Shown: positions 1 through 12,127 of the stretch, piece after piece
Layout: each line of letters starts with the position of its first letter
Position numbering within the stretch: position 1 is the first letter of the stretch
Source: Kalaharituber pfeilii
Lineage: Eukaryota; Ascomycota; Pezizomycetes; Pezizales; Pezizaceae
Direction of reading: 5' to 3'
NCBI GenBank assembly: GCA_015179045.1
Contig: WHUZ01000058.1
Span: 248,001-312,000 of the forward strand
Length of the DNA: 64,000 bases
Program-made: the position numbers and the translations under genes
The notes under the pieces: model-generated
Database searches by the model: none
Told to the model about the DNA's origin: nothing
Seen by the model: the letters and a program-made list of their open reading frames with translations, nothing else

Positions 1-117
1 CAAGACGGCGTTTGACAACGTGCCTGACATTGGTAGCAGGTCTTTGCTACTCATGGGTAAGTCAATTCTAGATGACCTTGGTCTGCTCAGACGGGAGGAC
101 CACGTGGGCTGCCTCCT

Positions 118-410
118 CTTTTTTTTTTTTTTTTTTCTTATTATCAGTACTCGCATGCCGCCCTAAGGGCTGTGGCGAGGGTTTGGGTACATAAGAAATA
201 AAGGAAAAGTAAAAGATAGTTACATGTGGTGCCCGCGACGCCCATTAATATTGCGGGTGGGTTGAGGTCAGTGAGGTTCCCGTATCCTCCGATGTAATGG
301 GAATGTACAGATACCAGGGGGAGAGCCAGTACCAGTTTACTTCCGTCCCCTGCCAGTGTTTCACTCGTACTGGCTGGGCTTCCACCATTCTCCTCCCAAT
401 CTCACCTTCT
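118..410 (-). mobile_element. 5'-truncated ORF1-type LINE (tail A)
   Basis: Poly(T) at 118-136 is followed by the tail A hairpin (antisense ACTCGCATGCCGCCC, then GGGCTGTGGCGAG), so the element lies on the minus strand. The rest reads on the minus strand as the C-terminal end of the ORF1 (gag-like) protein, KVRLGGEWW, like the copies at 20753, 25581 and 41916; a TGA ends it early where the better copies continue. I could not find a convincing target duplication, so the inner end near 410 is approximate. Confidence 0.6.
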
Positions 411-813
411 CCAGCTAGCTGCATAGGAACCTACATAATTTCCGACTTTTGGATCTTATTACTTTCTTTTAACTTGTTGTTTTGCAATAGGAATCTTGTC
501 AACCCACGGATATTCTACTCCATGCAAGAACCAAATCTTGATGGAGCCCATATCTGTGTCCATTCGAGTGAAGAATTGGTACAGGATCTGCGATTACTCT
601 CTCTGTGGGCGAATCTAGGCGGCAAACAGAGGATGGCTAACCCTTACGCAGATATAACACATAACTTCGCTACCATCGGATCATTCTCTGAAATCTGGAG
701 TCTGCACCCAGGGCGGACGGGACTGTCCTCACAAGCAGTCTATATACTCTCGTAAACGCTTTCCAAGATTCCGGAAGTAATGCTTGATGGTGATAATCTG
801 TACATGTATGGGC

Positions 814-1909
814 TTTTTTTTTTTTTTTTTTTAATATCATTACTCGCATACCGCCCTATGGGCTATGGGGTGGCGAGGGTTTAGATACATGAAGAATAAT
901 AAACGGGAAGATAAATAACGGATAAGGAAATAAAGTGAAAATATGACAGGTTACTCCGCCGCCCAGTCCAACACCTCCGCCAACGTTCTCTCCCCCCCCC
1001 CTCCTCAGATCTTGGCAACTCCTTTAGCCCCGCCTCTCCTCTAGGTAGCCTTTTCTTCCACGCCTCACACCTATTCATGATATGCTCGAAATTTTCGAGG
1101 TCTCTTCCGCACCATCTGCATTCGGGAGAGGTGTCCTTCCCTATTTGGTGTCTCCGCTGGCGTAGCCCCTTGTTTCCCAGAATTCCTGCGAGAGTGGATA
1201 CCCTCCTCCTGCTCCCCAGGTATTCCAGTGGTCTGTACGACAGCTGCAGTCTCTTCCTCTCTTCGGTTCTCCCCTCTTTGGCATCCTGTCTAATCCCTGC
1301 CTCAGTCACCCTCTCGTCTTGGTATTGCATTGCCGTGGCGACGTTCGCCGCCATGTCCGCCCTGGTGTTGCCCTTGACTTCATTATGCGACTTCACCCAT
1401 AGCACTGCTACGTCGTGGTCCCCCGGGCAGTCCTCTCTTCCCACCGCCTCCTTACGAGCCTAGCTGGCCCCTCCGGTGTCGGGTCTCCTCTCGCTATCCT
1501 TTGTAATCTCGCTATGGTGACCCTGGAATCCGTGATGACCAGCAGCTCCCCCTCTCTCTCCAGAGCTTCTCCCACGGCTATCAGCTCCGCGTCGTTCACC
1601 GTGCATCGCCTCCCCAGGTAGGCAGAAGTGTCTTTGCTAGCCTGGTGTACCCCGGCGCCTGTCTTGCCTTCTAATGCTGCCTTCCCCTGTTGCAATCTCC
1701 TGTTGAAGTGATCGTCGACTTTTAGTTCCCAGTCGACGTACAGTCCTACCAGCCTGTAGCTTCGTCCCTTTGTGCCTATAACGATGGTTTCGGCCTTCCG
1801 GGGGCCCAGCTCGAACCCCTCCTCCAGTGCCTCCTCAGTCAGCTTCGTGCGATGCTCCCGTATGTCTCTCAGCTCTTCAGTTGTTTCAGTGACTTATTGG
1901 ATAGAACGC
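814..1909 (-). mobile_element. 5'-truncated RNase H LINE with 12-bp TSD
   Basis: A 1096-bp LINE 3' end on the minus strand: poly(T), tail A hairpin, then the RNase H and zinc-knuckle end of ORF2. It is bounded by a perfect target duplication ACATGTATGGGC at 802-813 and 1910-1921, so both ends are exact. Reverse transcription stopped before the main polymerase motifs. A clade call (Tad-like) rests on RNase H plus C2HC at the ORF2 end and is inference. Confidence 0.88.
881..1866 (-). pseudogene. LINE ORF2 C-terminal fragment: RNase H and zinc knuckle
   Basis: Two overlapping reading frames on the minus strand make one ORF2 end. The upstream one (about 1866 to 1408) holds the connection region, then TVNDAELIAV (RNase H glutamate) and LLVITDSRVTI (aspartate). 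The downstream one (1444 to 881) holds AVLWVKSHNEVKGN and then the zinc knuckle CRWCGRDLENFEHIMNRC (C-x2-C-x7-H-x4-C). The frame changes near 1410-1444, in the WEERTARG stretch, so this copy is dead. The first RNase H aspartate (the TDGS motif seen in the copy at 22.4-23.4 kb) is not visible here. The truncated 5' side means no endonuclease or reverse transcriptase catalytic core. Confidence 0.85.
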
Positions 1910-1944
1910 ACATGTATGGGCATGGTACACCCGATGAGTCCCGC

Positions 1945-2007
1945 TTTTCTTTTTTTTTTATTATCAATATCACGTATCCCCGCTTGCATCTGTTCTTCGT
2001 GGCAGGC
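1945..2007 (-). mobile_element. Diverged tail B mini-element
   Basis: Poly(T) followed by TTATCAATATCACG and the antisense of the tail B hairpin (CCCCGC near 1978-1983, GGCAGG near 2001). It lies 35 bp beyond the LINE ending at 1909. Only a weak 6-bp flank match (GATGAG) was found, so ends are approximate. Confidence 0.55.
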
Positions 2008-2019
2008 AACCTCTGTAAC

Positions 2020-4208
2020 GTGGAGATGAGCGACATCGCTGCTATATAAGGGCACCGGCTGCCGCCTTTTGATGAGGCGACATTGGTCGATCCTAGTGGA
2101 AGCGTGAAATAGTAAGAACAATACCGTCGTCGCCTATCAGGGAGAAGAAATATCTTCCTCCCTCTGTTATATATGCTTTTGAATAAACTATATACCAAAA
2201 GCACAGCGCTTCTGCCTTCACCTTTAAATCACAGCTTCCCGGGCTGTATTTGCGTGGTGCAACCTGTACATACTCCACTGGTGTACGCAGACTGCTTCAA
2301 TCCGCTCCTACATCTGTTGCCCCGCCACTCTGCAAGCGCCGAACTCAACTAAGGTATAAACTTAGGCTAGCAACTTAGGACAGACTCATACCTCATGGTT
2401 GAATCCCCATGCGCGGGGCAAACCTCAAGACAACCCCTAAGTTGTACAGTATCCCCAACAGACGTAATCCTCATGAAAGCAAGTAATCACGCAACAGTGT
2501 GAAGAACTGCAATTGCTCGATATTCCCGAATTGTCACCAGTTCTCAGGCAGTTCAACTTAAAATCGGAAGGAATTGTGACGAACACCCTGTTCTGTCGCC
2601 CATATGGGCTGAAGTCCGGCTGCCCACTTCAGGTATACAAAAGTACGGATGGCATGTCCCTTCTGGTTCGGACTTGTAGCATCCCGCATACTTTCGAACT
2701 AGATGTACAGTTTTAAATAATGACTCCTCAGTCACAAAGTAGATGGAGTTTGAAAAATGGGCTGAAGGGCAGTGCAGCAAATCCACCCATATGGTCATCC
2801 AGACCCGCAAAGCATGGAATGATTCCGATGTGCATGCAAATTTTGTGATATGCCATTCATGCTCAGAAGACATGAGCAAGGTAGCAATAAGCAGACAGGG
2901 CGCTGGATTTAATATAACAATGTAGTCAGGACATCCGGTGTTCTTTACTGCTATAAACATGTACGTTTAACCGCGGGCTGCACCAGTACACTAAGCTCAC
3001 ACAGCAAGCTCATGCAATCGTTCATTGACAGGTGTACATACCAGAGGTAAGGCCATGTAAGCATACGCGTCCCCACTGTGGCCTTTGCCCACTGCCGTGC
3101 ATATGGCCTCGGATTGAATGTCTGATGCCGTTCGGCCAGGCCATACAATCTAGACCGCTGTGGCCACCTTACGAATACCCTTCAGCCGCTATAGTCCCTG
3201 CCGTAGGCTTGCACCTTGTATATGGGGTAATGTGAACCAAAAAAACAAAATAAAAATAAAAGTCCCAAGCCATAGCTCTATGGCCTTGATGGCGGAATCA
3301 TCCACCAGTCCCTGTCAACACCACAATCGCTGTAACTGGCCATGACAGGGTCATGCCAATCGCATTCATCTGCTAATGCCTCTCATGCAAGGACATATGC
3401 TCCTTTATGGGCCAAAGCAGCGTGTGCTCTTCCACGATGTCTACTTCCTACATTTTCTTTATTGCCCTCGGCGCCGTATACGAGTAATGATAAAAATAAA
3501 AAAATTTCTTTATGTCCCTACTCCTCTTGCTTTGTCAATTCACCAGCTCTGCCTTGATACGTCTCATGAACTATACGTTACGCTTCCAGAGTGGGCCTCT
3601 TCTTGCCATAGACTTTCAAGCCTGTATAGATACTTGACTTTGACCCTCAGAAGGTTCTAAATTTGGAACCAATGCGCATTGGACGTGGGTCGATGGATGG
3701 CCTTGCTGTTAAATCAGGTTCAGAGGTGGCCAGGACTGATCACTATCCTTACACGTGGTGCGACACTGATTATATAGCCCCCAGGTAGACCTCCGCCCGT
3801 ACCCCTTGATAGCAGCATTTGCCAAACATATGATCCGAGTCAGTCAATCAAACATATCGATCCCGCTGGATGCACACAAAATCGTCTTCCTTCGACAAAC
3901 ATATCCCCAATACTGTCCAATACTGTTGATAAATTTGCCTCCGCCATGAACCGCGGCACGCGTCCAAAACCTAATGGCCCAGTCCCTGTACCTCCTCAGC
4001 CAGAACCGACACCCCCGTACCCATTAAAAGCGGCTGCAATCGCCTGCCATCGGCTTGTAGCTTGTTTACTGGGTTATGTGAACGAATAAAAAAAAATTAT
4101 GGGCGCATTACGGCGTAGATAGAGTATATCCGAGAACAGGGTGAAAGTATAGGAAGCAAAATACCTGAGTTCAGAATGAATATTTTCAGATAATATAAAT
4201 AAGGTCGC
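2020..4208. other. Unassigned non-coding stretch with old LINE tails
   Basis: No ORF here looks like a known protein. Three degenerate tails are visible on the plus strand: tail B at about 3195-3260 (CCCTGCC, GGGGTAATGTGAA, A-rich), tail A at about 3466-3512 (ACGAGTAATGATAAAAATAA), and tail B at about 4041-4095 (GCCTGCCATCGGCTTGTAGC, then GGGTTATGTGAA and A-run). The rest looks like aged repeat sequence. Confidence 0.4.
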
Positions 4209-4435
4209 TAGAGTGCTTCACCTAGAAACCGATCATCACTGGGGAACCGATCAAACTGCTGAACCTACATACAGAGATGCTGTGAATGCAAATGACTCTC
4301 AAGTGGGCTCAAATCAAAGTCAGAGCCTGAGAGAATATAGTAAATTATTTCACACTTTCTTTTCTCAGTTTGTAGTACATGAGAGGGGACATATTCTAGT
4401 ATATATTCAATTTGATACTAGTATATACTGTTAAG

Positions 4436-5195
4436 TAGTTATATGTAAATAAAATTACTGAAGCCCTTTATAACTTACTTTATACTTTAGTACTTATACT
4501 AAACAAGTATATCTAGTCTTATAACTTTTAGACTTATATATAAAAAGGTATATTTTTACTTACTTACGTTAGTTATACTATTAAACTATTATTTTATTAA
4601 AAAAAAGTATAAAAAATTTTTAAAATTAAATAATAAAAAATAATTATATAAAAATATTTTTTAAATAACTTATAATTCTAATAAAATATTAATAGTAAAG
4701 TAAAATAGTAAAACTTAAATACTAGTATAGGTATTTCTTAGTTTAGGCTTATAAAAATAGCTTAAAAGTAACTATAAGTTTGTAAAAATAGTAAAATAGA
4801 TAGTAAAAAATTATATAAGAGTATTAAGTAAAAGTTTAATCAAGAATACTACTAGTATCTTAATTTCTTCTAGATATCTATTTAGTTTATTTATATAGAC
4901 TCTTTAACTATTAATATAATATAAATAAAATATATAGATAAAAAAATATAGTAGAAATATATATTAAAAAGATTAGTAGTAACTAATATATATATATATT
5001 AGTTTATAAGTCTTATATAGTTATTAGTATATATAACTTACTACTTGATATATATCTATAGAAAATAACTATACTATAAACTCAAAGTATATTATATATT
5101 ATTTAGTAGTAATTATATTTAATATATAACTTATATAAAACTAGTTTCTATATATTTTACCTTAGCTATAATATTAATAAGTATAAAAAATAAGT
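4436..5195. repeat. AT-rich RIP-like block
   Basis: Composition changes abruptly to nearly all A and T, with very many TA steps and no ORF. This is how heavily RIP-mutated transposons look in Pezizomycotina; the original element cannot be recognised. Confidence 0.7.
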
Positions 5196-5389
5196 CAGGG
5201 CTGAAGTCAAAATATAGGGTAGGCAGCAGATACTAAGGAGGCAATAGAATTCATGATGGGTAGAGACAGTTAGTACTATATAATATAGAGAAAGATATAT
5301 ACAGAGTTATGTATAGCCTGAGGGTAGATACAAGGTATTACATGAGGAGTAGAGAGGAACGTAAGGATAAGCTGTTACGGGCGTGAGGG

Positions 5390-5560
5390 GCTCGGCTACG
5401 CTGCGCCCGGAGGCCAGGTGTTACGGCTAAGGGATGTATATGGCGGGCCGGAAGGTGTATATACGGCGGGCCGAAAGGGCTACGGAGGTGTGTAGGCTGC
5501 GGGCCGAAATGGCTACGGAGGTGTATATATGACGGGCCGAAAGGGCAGCTACTCGGCGTG
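5390..5560. repeat. GC-rich minisatellite
   Basis: Three to four imperfect copies of a unit containing GCGGGCCGAAAGGGC, TACGGAGGTGTATAT spaced about 40 bp apart, in an island of higher GC between AT-rich blocks. It lies inside the LTR-like segment 5419-6058. Confidence 0.6.
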
Positions 5561-6058
5561 GGGCGCGCAGCGGAGCGGAGCGGTTCACGGGCGTAGTGAG
5601 GAAACGATAGGTTCAGAGTTATAGAGAACTTAGAACACCGCTAGTGTCTTGATTCTTCTAACTATGGTATCACTAGCCGGCGCTTATATAGACTTCGGCG
5701 CAGTCATACATAACTAGTTAACAAATGAATAACTGGCGACGTGGCAATTCCTTATCAATGCCAATACATGTAGTAATAGGTCAACGTAACAGAAACATAC
5801 AATAATAGTACAGACGCAATATAATGATATGTACTACTAGTGCATGTGTGCATATTAGCTTTAATAAGCCGAGTGCATGCAGAGTGCATGGGTGATCCGG
5901 AGATCATATCATCAATCGACGACACACACTTTCTTAGCACTTTCCTATTCGGGCGAAAAATGAATTCCAAGCCTAACGGGTGATCAGTCCGCTCAAGCCG
6001 CATTGGTATTCAGGGTAAGTATTTCGCGGGTCGCGTAAGTCTCACCTTAGCCGTAACA
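5419..6058. mobile_element. LTR-like segment with 14-bp inverted ends
   Basis: Starts TGTTACGGCTAAGG and ends CCTTAGCCGTAACA, a perfect 14-bp inverted pair of the TG...CA type. The TGT(T/C)ACGG start is shared with the solo LTRs at 38778, 47969 and 56238. No 5-bp target duplication is visible (CCAGG versus TAAGC), so it could be one LTR of a longer decayed element or a recombined copy. Confidence 0.5.
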
Positions 6059-8395
6059 TAAGCCTCCTTTATAGAGAGCTTAAGAATCTTAGCAGAAGAA
6101 CATTCTAAATATAAGAGAATCAAATAAGCCCAGAAACTTGATAGAGAAATAAACTAGTATAGGAGAAACTTCAAGCTAATGCAGAAGAATATTCTAAATA
6201 AATTATAAATGCAAGAGAATATTTAAAAATATATAAGTAGTAACTGAGATGCAAGTAGCTACTATATATAAGAACTTAGAGCTAATAGTAAGAATTGAAG
6301 GTTTTAGGTACTACTGCTATACAGCAGCTTAGCAGGAGTTTGGGCTGTAGTAGAGTTTTGAAGTCTCGAGTTTTATATATTATATATGAGAGAGGTATTT
6401 TAGCTATGATAGAAGTTGGTTTATTATAATAAGATATATATATATATATATAAATTTAACTTTATAATATATAATCTATATAAATATATTTAAATACTTT
6501 AATTATATTTTTATAAATATTATAAAACTTTAAATTCCTACTTTTAATATATTTTTAATTATATATAATATTATAAATTATATTTATTAGAAAATATTAT
6601 ATTAATATATAACTAGTAATTGAATAGTAAAGAATTTAGATTTAAAATTTAAGTATATATTATTTAAAGTACTAATATATTTATTTATATATTATTATAT
6701 ACTTATATTTATATATATTATAGATATAATTATTCTCATGCTATAACACCATCTTGCTAAGTGTCATTAAAAGGTACTACTAACTATAAGGCCCACTGGT
6801 CGAGTGTTTAGCTAACCCGATACTAGTTAGGCTAGTGGTAGTGGAGCTTTCTCAGTTAAGAAGTAAGTAACTACTAAGATTAGCAATCTTGGTTACTAAC
6901 TCTTCCAGTAGTTCCTGTTGTACTAATTCTTTACTTGTACGATAACCTTTTCTTATTTTTTCTTTGCTATTGGTAATTGCATAGCAATTAGAGTTATAAT
7001 AGTATTTTTAGATAGAGGCTTATATTAGAGGTTTTAAGTTCTCATATTTATTGTCTTAGGATTTATTATAAGGGTTAGTCAAAAAGAAAGGCTGTCACTT
7101 GGTATTTATTAGGGTCTAGCTTGATCTCCGGATTCCGTTCAAGCTGAATTGGTTAACAGCTTTGAAGAATTATATTTTATATAAATAAGAAGCCTGACCT
7201 CTGAAGTTAGAAGGGCAAGGACCCAGAACTCAACCCTAACAAATATAAAGCTTTCTTACTATCTTAACTACTTTATTTTCTATGACTTATATTTAATTAT
7301 ATTTTACATTACACTTAGTTATTTAGTAAATAGCTTACCCTCAATGTACCCCATAACAATATATACTAAGTTTAAAACTAATAGCTTAATAAGTATTATA
7401 TTAGAATTATTAAATAAAAATATTTAAAAAAAGTAGTAATTTTATAGTAATAAAAGTAAATAAACTAATAAAAAGTATAATAAACTTCAATATAAGTAAA
7501 AAAGATTTTTATAATTAAAGTATATAATATAGATTTATTTTTAATTATTATAAAAATAATTAAAACTATATATAATAATATATTAAATATTAAATATAAT
7601 TAATTATATATATAATAAATTAAGTATTAAAATATATTATAATACTTATAACTAAAATAGTTAATAAAATATAAGGAGTATATAATTATTATAAGTTTAT
7701 TATAAGTAAAATATAAGTAGTTAATAAATATATATATATATATATATACTATAAATATTATATAAATTACTACTATTTAAATTATAAAAAAAATTAAAAA
7801 GTATTAATAATTAATTATTTTTTTAATTTAAGAGATATTAATTTTTTATATTTATTAAACTTATTATAATAATAGTAAAAGTATTATAATTATATAAGTA
7901 GTATTTATATTAGTTCTAAGTTCTTATAAGTATATCTTATTAATTTTTAAAAATTTAATTTAAATTAATTTAAACTAATATAAATACTAACAAAAGCTAA
8001 TAATTATTTATAGTTTTTTAAAAAAAAAATATAATAAATATAAGTAATTTAATCTATTATATTTTAAATATATTATACTATATACTATAATATAACTTAT
8101 AAAATATATATAATACTATATTCTATTATAGACTTCTAATTATTATATTATCTATTAAAAATTATTTTCAAATAATTGTTAATTATATATTTTAGTTATT
8201 AAAACTCTTTTTACTTATATTTGAATCTATTATATCTCTTATTAGTCTGTTTAGTTCTATTACTACTAAATTACTATGAATCTCAAATATTAGTAGTTTA
8301 TACTTTTACTATAATACTTTTATTAGTATTAAACTTAGAATATATAATTATAGATATATAGTAATATATAATTAAGTATATTAGGAATGAAAAGT
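6059..8395. repeat. AT-rich RIP-like block with a short GC-richer core
   Basis: Mostly A and T with stops in all frames. Two less mutated stretches (about 6725-6990 and 7080-7350) keep mixed composition. No protein motif could be read. Probably one or more RIP-inactivated retrotransposons. Confidence 0.65.
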
Positions 8396-8569
8396 TTTTG
8401 CATCTTAAGCGTTATATGATACTAGCGGTTCTGACGCAGACTAGCTACCCGGGGTACACAGCTATCTGACTGCTACGCCTGGGTACTCATATTACTTCTT
8501 TTGACACCCGGAAGCTAGAGCTAAAATACAGTGCCTGGATACAGACCTCTGCTGTCCACTTCCAGACAC

Positions 8570-8627
8570 TTTTTTTTTTTTTTTATTTCACGTGACCCCG
8601 CTTGCAGCTGTTCGCCATGGCAGGGCT
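8570..8627 (-). mobile_element. 58-bp tail B retrocopy with 12-bp TSD
   Basis: Poly(T), ATTTCACGTGACCCCG, then the antisense tail B hairpin ending GCCATGGCAGGGCT. It is bounded by perfect copies of ACTTCCAGACAC at 8558-8569 and 8628-8639. It contains nothing but a 3' tail and poly(A), inserted by target-primed reverse transcription. Confidence 0.88.
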
Positions 8628-8639
8628 ACTTCCAGACAC

Positions 8640-11000
8640 ATATCCGGCCTTCCATTGTCAGGACGCAATTTCTGTTACTGTATTGTCAGGATGAGAGGTT
8701 AACTTTACTACCACACGATGAGCATGATGCTGCAACTCACCTTGCTGCCATGCTGCATCAATGATGCCATGCGAGATGTATTCTGCCATATACGAGAGAT
8801 TACCCTTGCCACCACGCGATGAGCATGATGCTAAAACTCACCTTGCTGCCATGCTGCGTGAATGCTGCCACTCTGCATGAACGTTGCCACACGGGATGTA
8901 TTCTGCTATAGATGAGAGTTTAGCCTCGCCACTATGCGATTTCCATCATACCCTAACCTGCCTTGCTGCCATGGTACGCTGATGCTGTCATGCTACGGGG
9001 CATGCTGCCATAACACGAGAATGTTACCATACTGCATGAATGCTGCGGTATTCGAGAACTTAGAATTATCACAGGCACGATAGGTACAATACCAGGACTC
9101 AATTGCTACTATGCTAAAGTACTCATGTTCTGCCATGCTGTTGAGGATCAAGCAGCAGGATTCAAGCTGTTGACCTGCCATCCAGAAGTTAGCAATCAGC
9201 AGCATGCGATGCGTGACTGAATAGACTCATGTATACTTACCTGCCGAATCCCTTTTTTGCTTTGGACAGTGATTTCTGTTATTCATTCCTGTTAGCGATG
9301 AAAAGAGATGAAAGGCTATCTGCTGACCTGTTAACCAGTCATTTATTGTCAAGTAGTTTGCTGTTTTGCAATACCTCTGTTGTGGTGGTAGATGTTTTCA
9401 TGAGCAGGAGACAGAAAAAGGGAGAGCATAACAGTGATACTAGAGAAGTCCCTTAGATTTCTCTTACATGTCAACCTCCTACTGGGCGCGGCTGAGGCAG
9501 GTAATATCGGAAATACTAGAGGCCTGTGCACTACGGCAACTGCCGATTATGCATTCGCCGTTTCCCAGCAGCTCTCCAGAGTTCACGTAGGCCTAACACA
9601 GTCTTGAACGAGACTACGGCCTAACAAGCAATTTAACATATAGTTCCACTACTACGACCCTCATTCCTGGTCTATGTATGTTGATTGAAGCCTTGCATTG
9701 ACATGATAGAAATTGTGCAAGCTTTACCACTGAATGACCAGAAGTGAGATAGATTACTATAACAAGTAATTTCCCACTCTACTCACATGTGAGTGGCCGT
9801 ACTATCAGGGGGATGCACAGACCGTGGCGCTGGTAAAAGTAACTCCAACCAAGCCTTCTGGGCTTGCCGGTAGTACTCGCTCGCTCCAGCCGCGCGCAGT
9901 AGGAGGCTGACACTTCGGAGGAATCAGAGCGACTCCTCTACTATCACTGTTATCCTCTCCCTCATTCTGGCTCCTGCTCATGAAAACAACTACCGCTGGC
10001 ACAGAGGTATTGCAAAACACCAAACTACTTGACAATAAATGACTGGATAACAGGTAAGCAGATAGCCTTTCATCTCTTTTCATGGCTAATAAGACTGAAT
10101 TACAGAAATCACTGTCCAAAGCAAAAAAGGGATTCAGCAGGTGAGTGTACTTGAGTCCATTCGCTCACGCGTCGCGCGCTGCTGATTGCTAACTTCTCGT
10201 GGGCAGCAGCTCGACAACTTAACATCTCCACAGCTCGAAAACTCGACAGCATGGCAGCATTCGCGCAGTGTTTTTTATTCACGCAGCATTGCAGCAAGGA
10301 GGATTATGGTATCATGTTCATCGTGTGGTGGCAAGGCTGACCTCTCGCATATGGCAGAATACATGCCGCATGGCAGTATTCGCGCAGCATGGCGGCAAGG
10401 TGAGTTGTAGCATCATGCTCATCACGTGGTAGTAAAGCTAACCTCTCCCATATGGCCGGATCCGCTCAGCATGGTGGCATCCGACGCACTATAGCAGCAT
10501 TCGCGCAGCATGGTAGCATGCGCGTAGCATAACAGCATCGGCACAGCATGGCAGCAAAGTGGGTTATGATATCATATTTATCGCGTGGTGGCAATGCTAA
10601 CCTCTCGCATGAGGCAGCCCTCGACGCAGCATGGCAGCATTCAACGCAGCATGGCAGCCTGCGACGCAGTATGGTAGCATTTGCGTGGCATCGCACATAG
10701 GCGTAGCATAGCAGGCCCTCCGGTGTAGATCCATTGATATATTGGCATGTATATACAATGAATATATCCTTTAAACGAGTAATTAAATTGGATCTGGGCA
10801 TAGAAAGGCTCAGTCCCCCCCCTACCATATAGTATTGCAATTGCATCCTGACAGTATAGTAATACAATTGCATCCTGACGGCACAGTAATGTAATTGTGC
10901 CCTGGGGGTATAGAAGTCCACCTGTGTCCTGGCAGAACAGTAGTGTAGTTGCGTCCTGATAATAGTAGTTCAAATATGGTTCTTGACACATAAGCTCAAT
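8640..11000. repeat. Large foldback (inverted repeat) with tandem-repeat arms
   Basis: The left arm (about 8640-9560) is inverted relative to the right arm (about 9820-11000) around a spacer of about 250 bp. The inner parts match closely: 9241-9510 against the reverse complement of 9880-10143, both holding TTGCTTTGGACAGTGATTTC and GTCATTTATTGTCAAGTAGT. The outer parts consist of degenerate short units of the GCTGCCATGCTGC / GCAGCATGGCAGC kind. The outermost parts share CAGGATG / CATCCTGA motifs. No transposase is visible. This fits a foldback-type transposon; hairpin-forming DNA or a dsRNA source are alternatives. Confidence 0.7.
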
Positions 11001-11608
11001 AGCTGTATCCTAGCGTTGACCCAACTTTAATGGTGTCAGGACGCCCATGATGCAAAAAAGACAGAAATATACTAAACCATTCTGGGACGCACCTATATAG
11101 CTTCTGGACGCACTTTCTCTTTCCTGATGTATATATATCCTCTGCCAACCCTTTGTCAGTACTTCAATCCATTTGAAAAATATTTCTCTAGGCATGTATT
11201 TCTATCCCATAGCTATACAAAGCCTCTATACGTCTTTCTTATAGAGCAATACCTCAATACTGTGATGTACTTAAGTAAGCAAAAATGTACTCTTTGACAT
11301 ATTAGTAACTTTCTACACATTAGTCTGATAGTTACAAGCCTTGGTATACTTGTCTGGCATAAGCAATAAAGTATAAATTGAGATGCAAAGGCCTTGAGTA
11401 ATCCCATTCACACATGGTCACTCGAAAGTATATGGTAGCACATGAGTGGATATATGCCCGAGTATACCACCCCTCATGTGCTATAAACTGGGGGGGGAAA
11501 GTATGGAAAATAATCTACTATATTCTCTCATGCTCTGGCTTTACTTTAAGCCCACTTGAGAGTCATTTGCATTCACAGTAGCTCTGTACATAGGTTAAGG
11601 AGTTTGAT

Positions 11609-11677
11609 AGTCCCTGCCATAGGCTGGTAGCCTGCATGCGGGGTTACGTGAATTTAATGAAAAGAAGAAAAAAAAGT
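11609..11677 (+). mobile_element. 69-bp tail B retrocopy with 8-bp TSD
   Basis: Flanked by AGTTTGAT at 11601-11608 and 11678-11685. This copy has the best hairpin of the family: the outer stem CCCTGC pairs with GCGGGG and the inner stem AGGCT pairs with AGCCT across a GGT loop. An A-rich tail follows GTTACGTGAATT. It interrupts the right inverted end of the element 4211-11724. Confidence 0.8.
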
Positions 11678-11848
11678 AGTTTGATCGGTTTCCCGGTGAT
11701 GATCGGTTTCTAGGTGAAGCACTCCACTTACCAATTGGACGACGTGATCTTTGTTCCTCATGTCATGAATATGCCGCACTGAATGCCTGGAAGGCCATAT
11801 CGGCCGGTTACGACTATATAGCACAGTTTGAGCACTCCTAACCCTCCC

Positions 11849-11883
11849 TCGCCATAGCCCTCAGGGCGGCATGCGAGTGCTGA

Positions 11884-11916
<33 letters not shown>
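11849..11916 (+). mobile_element. 68-bp tail A retrocopy
   Basis: Tail A hairpin (TCGCCATAGCCC, AGGGCGGCATGCGA) then GTGCTGATAT and a long A-run. Flanks CTAACCCTCCC (11838-11848) and CTAATCCTCCC (11917-11927) are a target duplication with one mismatch. It lies in duplication copy 1; copy 2 lacks it. Confidence 0.78.
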
Positions 11917-12094
11917 CTAATCCTCCCCTACCCTGACGTTGGCTCAATGGCCTACAAGTTTTGCGGGTAGCAACCATTACATAATGTATCTAGTTTAGGC
12001 ATCACAATGATGCCACAAGGAGTATGCTCGACACAATTACTTTCTATTGAATTGCCAAAACGCAAGCTCGTCCCTTGATTCACTTTCCCGCTTA

Positions 12095-12127
12095 ATGCGA
12101 TTAATGAAATAAAAAAAAAAAAAAAAA
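12095..12127 (+). mobile_element. 33-bp tail A retrocopy with 13-bp TSD
   Basis: Contains only ATGCGATTAATGAAAT plus A-run, between perfect ACTTTCCCGCTTA copies at 12082-12094 and 12128-12140. It belongs to the ATCGC/GCGAT subfamily. Only about 16 non-tail bases were copied. Confidence 0.85.

Larger units (their letters stand above)
4211..11724. mobile_element. Large element with about 250-bp inverted ends
   Basis: The left end (4211, GAGTGCTTCACCTAGAAACC) is the inverted copy of the right end at 11724. Similarity continues inward for roughly 250 bp: 4300-4400 matches the reverse complement of about 11415-11560, including GAGAGAATATAGTA and the CAGTTT...ACATGAG stretch. TA lies just outside the left end; the right flank is not TA. 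Between the ends lie AT-rich RIP-like blocks, an LTR-like segment and a foldback structure, so the interior is composite and no transposase is readable. A 186-bp MITE at 58696-58881 has the same ends. Alternatively these are two independent copies in opposite orientation. Confidence 0.6.

Noticed and set aside
297..755. 152-aa plus-strand ORF
   Set aside because: It lies antisense to an ORF1-type LINE fragment for its first third and runs into non-coding DNA; no domain features.
2380..2440. tRNA-like fragment (GGTTGAATCCCCATGCGCGGGG)
   Set aside because: A T-arm-like motif alone; no matching acceptor, D or anticodon arms can be folded around it.
2553..2960. 135-aa minus-strand ORF
   Set aside because: No domain, no conserved start context, and composition like the surrounding old repeat DNA. 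I see no support for a gene.
8700..9010. CRISPR-like regular repeats
   Set aside because: The units are degenerate, have no unique spacers of constant length, and recur inverted at 10190-10700 as arms of a foldback. The genome is eukaryotic.
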